Below are positions 7,330 through 9,795 of a stretch of 9,795 nucleotides of DNA, in pieces. A model generated the notes under the pieces. The model saw nothing but the letters and a program-made list of their open reading frames with translations. It searched no databases and was not told the DNA's origin. The stretch comes from Chloroflexota bacterium (GTDB lineage Bacteria > Chloroflexota > Dehalococcoidia > GIF9 > UBA5629), in NCBI GenBank assembly GCA_016875975.1, contig VGOF01000042.1:1-9795 (forward strand), given 5' to 3'. A program made the position numbers and the translations under genes. Within the stretch, counting starts at the first letter, position 1, and every line of letters begins with the position of its first letter.

Positions 7330-9693
7330 TTACACAACTTGCCAGCGCAGTGTGAAGAGAGTTTCCTGTTCTGTTTTCTGCTCCAACCGACGGCTCACTT
7401 CGTCCAGAAGAGCGTCCTTCTGGCGGTCTATCTCGCGGCTCGCCTCATCGTAACTGCGCCAGGCTTCGTCCCGTTTTGTTTCCAGTTTTCGCAATTCCCT
7501 TTGACGTTCCAATTTTTCCGGCAGGTTAGGGGCCAAACGTGCAGCCTTTTTGGTCTCTTTAATCTCCTGGTCCAGTTCCTCCAATTCTGTCTTGAGCCCA
7601 ACTCGACGGTCGTCAGCCCAACGGTCGAGCTTTTCCATTTCTGTATCGAACCAGTAACCATTTTTAGCGGCAAGCGCGTCGAGTAGTTCCTGCCTGCGCA
7701 GACTGGTGGCCTCTCCAAGGGCAGTTATGATTCTCTCGGGAACATCAATGCCCCTCTGCTCCTTGCCAGGTAGATCAAACAAGCGTCGGCATTCAGCCTC
7801 ATCCAAGGGTTCACCAGTATCAGTTATGCCCGTGAAGATAACGTGATCTTCCGATTCTAAGGCGCTAACGCTGAAACGGGAACAGCAGAGCCACCCGCTT
7901 TGGTTCACCAGACGCTCAAGAATGGCGATGTTTTTATTGCTGCCGGAATAGTCAAAAACGACTTCACCGGGTGTAACTGTCAGGCTCATACCCCATTCCA
8001 GGACCCGACGGGCAAGCGGGTGCCCCACCCGATACGTATTGGCATCTTCCACATTCTTGCCCATACGATAAGGTCCGGGATGAATTGTTTCTCCCGGGAA
8101 GGGATTCCGCTCCAACATGAAGCTATAATCTCCGTCCTGAAACCTGGCATAGGGCGCTAATAAGTATCGGGTGAGGAGCCAGAGCCGATCATTAAATCGG
8201 TCAAGAAAGTCATGACTCTGGATGCGTACCTTCTCAACTACTTCCTGGTCAAAGTTATCGAGGAGTTTCTCGCGCGCGTCACGCTGACCCTGGTCGATCT
8301 CGGTCTCCAGTTCCTGTTGAAGTTGGTCGAACTCGAACTGGATCTGCTCCGGGGTGCGGCACTTCTGATAAATTGCTGCGATGCGCCTTTCGAAATCGAC
8401 TCCGGATTCCACTGCGCCCAACACTTCGTCGCTTGCACCGAATACACCACTAAAGAGGCGGAATTTCTGGTCGAGCAGTTCGTAGACCCGCTGGTCCGCA
8501 GCGTTATTCTTATTTAGGAAATTGACTACCACCACATCGAACTTCTGACCGTAGCGGTGGCAGCGGCCGATGCGTTGTTCGATCCTCTGTGGATTCCATG
8601 GCAGATCATAATTAATGACCAGATTGCAGAACTGCAGGTTAATACCCTCAGCCCCAGCTTCTGTGGCAATCATTACTGCTGCCTCATCACGGAAATAATC
8701 TACCAGAGCAGCCCGCATGTCCGCGGTTGGCGATGTGGAGATCCGGTCAGTACCTGCATGCTTTTCCAGCCAACGCTGATATATCTCCTTCGATTTTCGG
8801 TCATTGTTTGACCCGTTAAAAACCATAACCTTGCCATGGAACTCGGTCTGTTCAAGGATACGATAGAGATATTCCTGGGTCCGGCGGGATTCTGTAAAAA
8901 TGATGGCTTTCTGCTGGAGGGTGGCTGCGCCTTGATTCTTCTGCGCTTCGACCGAAGCAGCGAATCCCCGTCGCAACGCGGTTAATAAAACCTCTCCTTT
9001 GGAGTTCTTGACGATTGATTTAGCCAAAGTATGGAACTCCCGGAGCCTTGCCATTTCCTGGCGCATTTCAGCGATCTGTTCTCGTGTAAAAAGCGGCTTA
9101 TGGCTTACTGTTTCACCGTTTTCCTCATCTTCCCATTCGTCCACCAGTTCCTCCAACTCTTCCCAGTCATCAGCCAACTCCTGTGGAGGCGCATCAACTG
9201 CCTCCGCCTGGGCAGCGGCGGTTTGGAGCTTTCGGGCAAGTCCTTCCAGAGTATCGGAAATGGCGAAAGTGGATGAAGCCAAGAGTTTCCTCAGAATAAG
9301 CGTCATGAGTGTGCGCTGGCTAACGGGCAATGCGTAGAGCGTGGGCTGCTGCAAGTATTCTGAAACCAAATCGTATAGCCGCTGTTCTTCGGGTGTGGGA
9401 ACAAATTCTTGCACGAGGGCGTGCCGATTGGTGTATTTGACATATTCTAATACCCGTTTGCGCAATGTGCGTTTACAGATTGGCTTTAAACGCTCTTTCA
9501 GTTCATTGAAATCGGTTTCGTTTGCAAGTCGGGTGAATCGCGCCCGGTATGTCTTGAAATCACCAAAGGCATAATCATCAATAATGCTGACCAAACCGTA
9601 AAGTTCCAACAGGGAATTTTGTAGAGGCGTGGCGGTCAATAAAACCTTTGGAAAGGTCGCAACAGCCTGTTTGATGGCGTTGGCAATCTTATT
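7330..9693 (-). pseudogene. SNF2-family helicase, 5'-truncated (motifs III-VI and C-terminal region remain)
   Basis: The reading frame runs from 9693 to the TAA at 7330, about 787 codons. It opens NKIANAIKQAV...KVL, then motif III LTATPLQNSLLELYGL. Counting from the TTG at 9639, motif IV KAIIFTESRRT is at 244-254, motif V EAGAEGINLQ at 327-336 and motif VI QRIGRCHRYGQ at 355-365. There is an acidic stretch (157-174) and a charged coiled coil (about 660-757). This is the RapA/SNF2-like layout of helicases found in R-M and DISARM-like loci. Walker A, motif Ia and the DEAH box should lie upstream but are absent: family similarity ends at 9693, and a TAA in the same frame stands at 9708-9706. The TTG at 9639 is only the leucine of the LTATP motif, not a real start. 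Without the ATP-binding half the product cannot be a working helicase. The remaining sequence shows no frameshift, so the break looks recent. Confidence 0.88.
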
Positions 9694-9795
9694 ATAGTGA
9701 ACGTCTTAAATAAAGTGACATAGTGACATTATCTTTTTGGGCTTCCAAGTTTGGGAGCGCTTAAAAACTGAGGACACCAATTCTTCAAATGTTTC
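9694..9795. mobile_element. Probable end of an inserted element disrupting the helicase gene
   Basis: This stretch does not continue the helicase. It holds an exact tandem repeat of AGTGACAT (9714-9729) and a third imperfect copy, AGTGAACG, at 9696-9703, a pattern like the repeated transposase-binding sites near IS ends. An imperfect hairpin lies at 9741-9758. On the minus strand an open frame enters from the right edge (ETFEELVSSVFKRSQTWKPK...) and ends at the TAA 9708-9706. It may be the C-terminus of the element's transposase, but I do not recognise it and a second frame is also open until about 9730. The element's family and full extent lie outside the window. Confidence 0.45.

Noticed and set aside
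7299..7337. TTG at 7337 as the start of mod
   Set aside because: It would overlap the helicase end and has no good ribosome binding site, whereas the ATG at 7298 has GAAGAGGA 7 nt upstream.
9637..9639. TTG at 9639 as a true start of a short helicase
   Set aside because: It is the leucine codon of the conserved LTATP motif, and recognisable helicase sequence continues upstream to 9693.
1214..9693. A DISARM system
   Set aside because: An SNF2 helicase and a methyltransferase are present, but no drmA, drmB or drmC is seen, and the methyltransferase pairs with a type III Res.

Overview
The window is about 9.8 kb, roughly half G+C by rough hand counts. All recognised genes lie on the minus strand and are tightly packed, so the region reads from right to left. 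It looks like a bacterial defence (restriction-modification) island. Genes start from ATG, in places with clear GGAGG-type ribosome binding sites. Traces of a REP element and its RAYT transposase, plus a probable insertion-sequence junction, mark it as an accessory region. The organism cannot be named from the sequence. A free-living Gram-negative bacterium, for example in the Desulfobacterota, would fit the composition and the REP/RAYT style, but this is a weak inference.

From right to left: (1) 9694-9795 is foreign to the neighbouring gene and is probably one end of an inserted element. It carries a perfect tandem 8-bp repeat and a possible C-terminus of an open frame. (2) 7330-9693 is the C-terminal part of an SNF2-family helicase. 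It keeps motifs III to VI and a C-terminal coiled coil. The ATP-binding half (motifs I, Ia, II) is missing because homology stops abruptly at 9693. (3) 5367-7298 is an intact type III-like (beta-class) adenine DNA methyltransferase, Mod. (4) 4216-5364 is a DUF1016/YhcG-type PD-(D/E)XK nuclease with an unusual in-frame insertion of about 45 codons containing two perfect palindromes. (5) 1214-4201 is an intact type III restriction subunit, Res, with helicase motor and C-terminal nuclease.

The 194-bp gap at 1020-1213 holds debris: a REP-like hairpin, the first dozen codons of what looks like a RAYT transposase, and a 22-codon fragment resembling the N-terminus of an AlbA_2 protein. From 1013 to the left edge runs an AlbA_2/HATPase (Schlafen-type) ATP-binding protein that continues outside the window.

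How they work together: Mod would methylate adenines in a short recognition site. Res, with Mod, would translocate and cleave unmethylated DNA. The SNF2 helicase and the DUF1016 nuclease sit inside the same operon (gaps of 31, 2 and 14 nt), so the unit looks like an expanded type III R-M system rather than plain mod-res. In this copy the helicase is broken at its upstream end, and the operon's native promoter is probably separated from mod, the nuclease and res.
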